The notes under the pieces were generated by a model. The model ran no database searches and was not told the origin of the DNA. It saw only the letters and a list, made by a program, of their open reading frames with translations. Shown piece by piece: positions 5,832-6,795 of a stretch of DNA of 6,795 bases. Made by a program: the position numbers and the translations under genes. Source of the DNA: an uncultured Rhodanobacter sp. (lineage in GTDB: Bacteria; Pseudomonadota; Gammaproteobacteria; Xanthomonadales; Rhodanobacteraceae); NCBI GenBank assembly GCA_903827735.1, contig CAIKJM010000446.1, forward strand, positions 1 to 6,795, written 5' to 3'. The first letter of the stretch is position 1. Each line of letters opens with the position of its first letter.

Positions 5832-6795
5832 ATGAACCACTCATTGAATCGCGACGGTTGGCTCGACGCGCTGCGCCAGACCATTCCTGAGATCACGCCC
5901 AGCGAGGCGCTGGCCGCGCAGGCCCAGGGCGGCCTGCTCATCGACGTGCGCGAGGACGCGGAGCGAGCCTCGGGCTTGCCCGCTAATGCGCTAGGCCTGT
6001 CGCGCGGGTTTCTCGAGCTGCGTATCGAACAGGCCGAACCCGATCGTGACCGGGCCATCGCCGTGATCTGCGGGAGCGGGCAGCGTTCGCTGCTGGCCGC
6101 CGAATCGCTGCGGCGCCTGGGCTATCGGCAGGTGAGCTCGGTGACCGGCGGCTTTGGCCGCTGGAAAGCCGAAGGCCTGCCGGTTTCTCAAAGCAGTCTC
6201 GATACTGACGCCAGCGAACGCTACGCCCGCCAGCTGCGTCTGGCGCAAGTCGGTGAGGCCGGGCAGGCGAAGCTGCAAAACGCCAAAGTGGTGCTGCTGG
6301 GCGCCGGTGGGCTGGGTTCGCCGGCAGCGCTGTATCTGGCCGCTGCCGGTGTCGGTCAGCTGACCCTGATCGACGACGACGTAGTCGATCGTTCGAATCT
6401 GCATCGCCAGATCATGCATGCCGATGCCCGTGTCGGCATGAAAAAAACCGAATCGGCGCGCATGGCGCTGCAGGCGCTCAATCCGCGCGTGCGCATCGTG
6501 ACGCATGAGGAGCGCCTGCAGGCGGACAACGTGGAGCGTCTGCTTGCCGACCATGATGTACTGATCGACGGCGCGGACAATTTCGCCGCGCGCTACCTGC
6601 TGACGGCTGCTTCCTTTCGGCTCAAGTTGCCGATGGTCTATGGCGCCGTTGAGCGGTTCAGCGGGCAGGTGAGCGTGTTCGATCCGCGTCGAGATGATTC
6701 GCCCTGCTACCGCTGCCTGTTTCCCGAACCGTTGTCCGGCGCCGACGCGCCCAACTGCAGCGAGGCCGGCGTACTCGGCGTGCTGCCGGGGATCA
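5832..6795 (+). CDS. moeB: Rhodanese-MoeB fusion: sulfurtransferase domain plus molybdopterin-synthase adenylyltransferase (3' end outside window)
   Basis: The frame runs open from ATG 5832 to the right edge, giving 321 residues plus one base. Residues about 18-118 form a rhodanese domain: LLIDVRE at 35-41, a six-residue active-site loop starting at Cys80 (CGSGQRS, 80-86), and the closing GGFGRWKAEGLPV at 106-118. From about 128 a MoeB/ThiF-type E1-like domain follows: RYARQLRL 130-137, nucleotide-binding GAGGLGS 157-163, NLHRQ 189-193, DGADN 246-250, and the first zinc-binding pair Cys292/Cys295 (CYRC). The second zinc Cys pair would lie beyond the window. Such enzymes adenylate the C-terminal Gly-Gly of a ubiquitin-like sulfur carrier (MoaD, or ThiS for ThiF); the rhodanese domain could deliver persulfide sulfur to it. 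MoeB is favoured over ThiF by overall resemblance, but the carrier cannot be named from this window. The start lies 44 bases after der and has no visible Shine-Dalgarno. Confidence 0.88.
   Translation, partial: MNHSLNRDGWLDALRQTIPEITPSEALAAQAQGGLLIDVREDAERASGLPANALGLSRGFLELRIEQAEPDRDRAIAVICGSGQRSLLAAESLRRLGYRQVSSVTGGFGRWKAEGLPVSQSSLDTDASERYARQLRLAQVGEAGQAKLQNAKVVLLGAGGLGSPAALYLAAAGVGQLTLIDDDVVDRSNLHRQIMHADARVGMKKTESARMALQALNPRVRIVTHEERLQADNVERLLADHDVLIDGADNFAARYLLTAASFRLKLPMVYGAVERFSGQVSVFDPRRDDSPCYRCLFPEPLSGADAPNCSEAGVLGVLPGI

Noticed and set aside
4561..5844. A 427-codon open frame on the minus strand, antisense to most of der
   Set aside because: It mirrors the coding sequence of an intact, strongly conserved der. 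Long antisense frames are common in GC-rich genes with strong codon bias, and the translation resembles no family I know.
6441..6447. Run of seven A in the MoeB domain as a frameshift or phase-variation site
   Set aside because: It reads ATG AAA AAA ACC in frame, which is not the X XXY YYZ phase for -1 slippage, and the frame continues with conserved MoeB residues (KKTESAR) on both sides. One such run is unremarkable.

Overview
The window is a compact block of housekeeping and cell-envelope genes, all on the + strand, from a GC-rich gammaproteobacterium. The order rlmN - pilF - rodZ - yfgM-like - bamB - der, followed by a rhodanese-MoeB fusion, together with the protein sequences, suggests the Xanthomonadales/Lysobacterales (Rhodanobacteraceae or a relative). 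That placement is inference from gene order and recalled family resemblance, not from a database comparison.

Layout. Bases 1-580 hold the C-terminal half of the 23S rRNA/tRNA methyltransferase RlmN, cut by the left window edge. It overlaps the type IV pilus pilotin lipoprotein PilF/PilW (570-1358), which overlaps by ATGA the cytoskeletal protein RodZ (1355-2362). A clear intrinsic terminator (2371-2394) ends this first unit. After a 146-base gap with no gene, a second unit starts: a YfgM-type TPR membrane protein (2509-3159), the BAM-complex lipoprotein BamB (3156-4361, again an ATGA overlap) and the double GTPase Der (4384-5787). After 44 bases comes a gene cut by the right window edge (5832 to the end). 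It encodes an N-terminal rhodanese domain fused to a MoeB/ThiF-type adenylyltransferase.

How the genes fit together. The first unit combines ribosome modification with two envelope/cell-shape functions: secretin piloting for type IV pili, and rod-shape maintenance through MreB. The second combines inner-membrane secretion support (YfgM), outer-membrane protein insertion (BamB) and 50S ribosome assembly (Der). The last gene belongs to sulfur transfer for molybdenum cofactor or a related pathway. Overlaps of 4 to 11 bases suggest translational coupling inside each unit.

I see no mobile element, CRISPR array, tRNA, phage gene or unknown multi-gene system. The points worth a second look are the absence of ispG and hisS between rodZ and yfgM, the low GC and AT-rich codons in pilF, the rhodanese-first domain order of the MoeB protein with a possible leaderless start, and the poor ribosome binding context of der.
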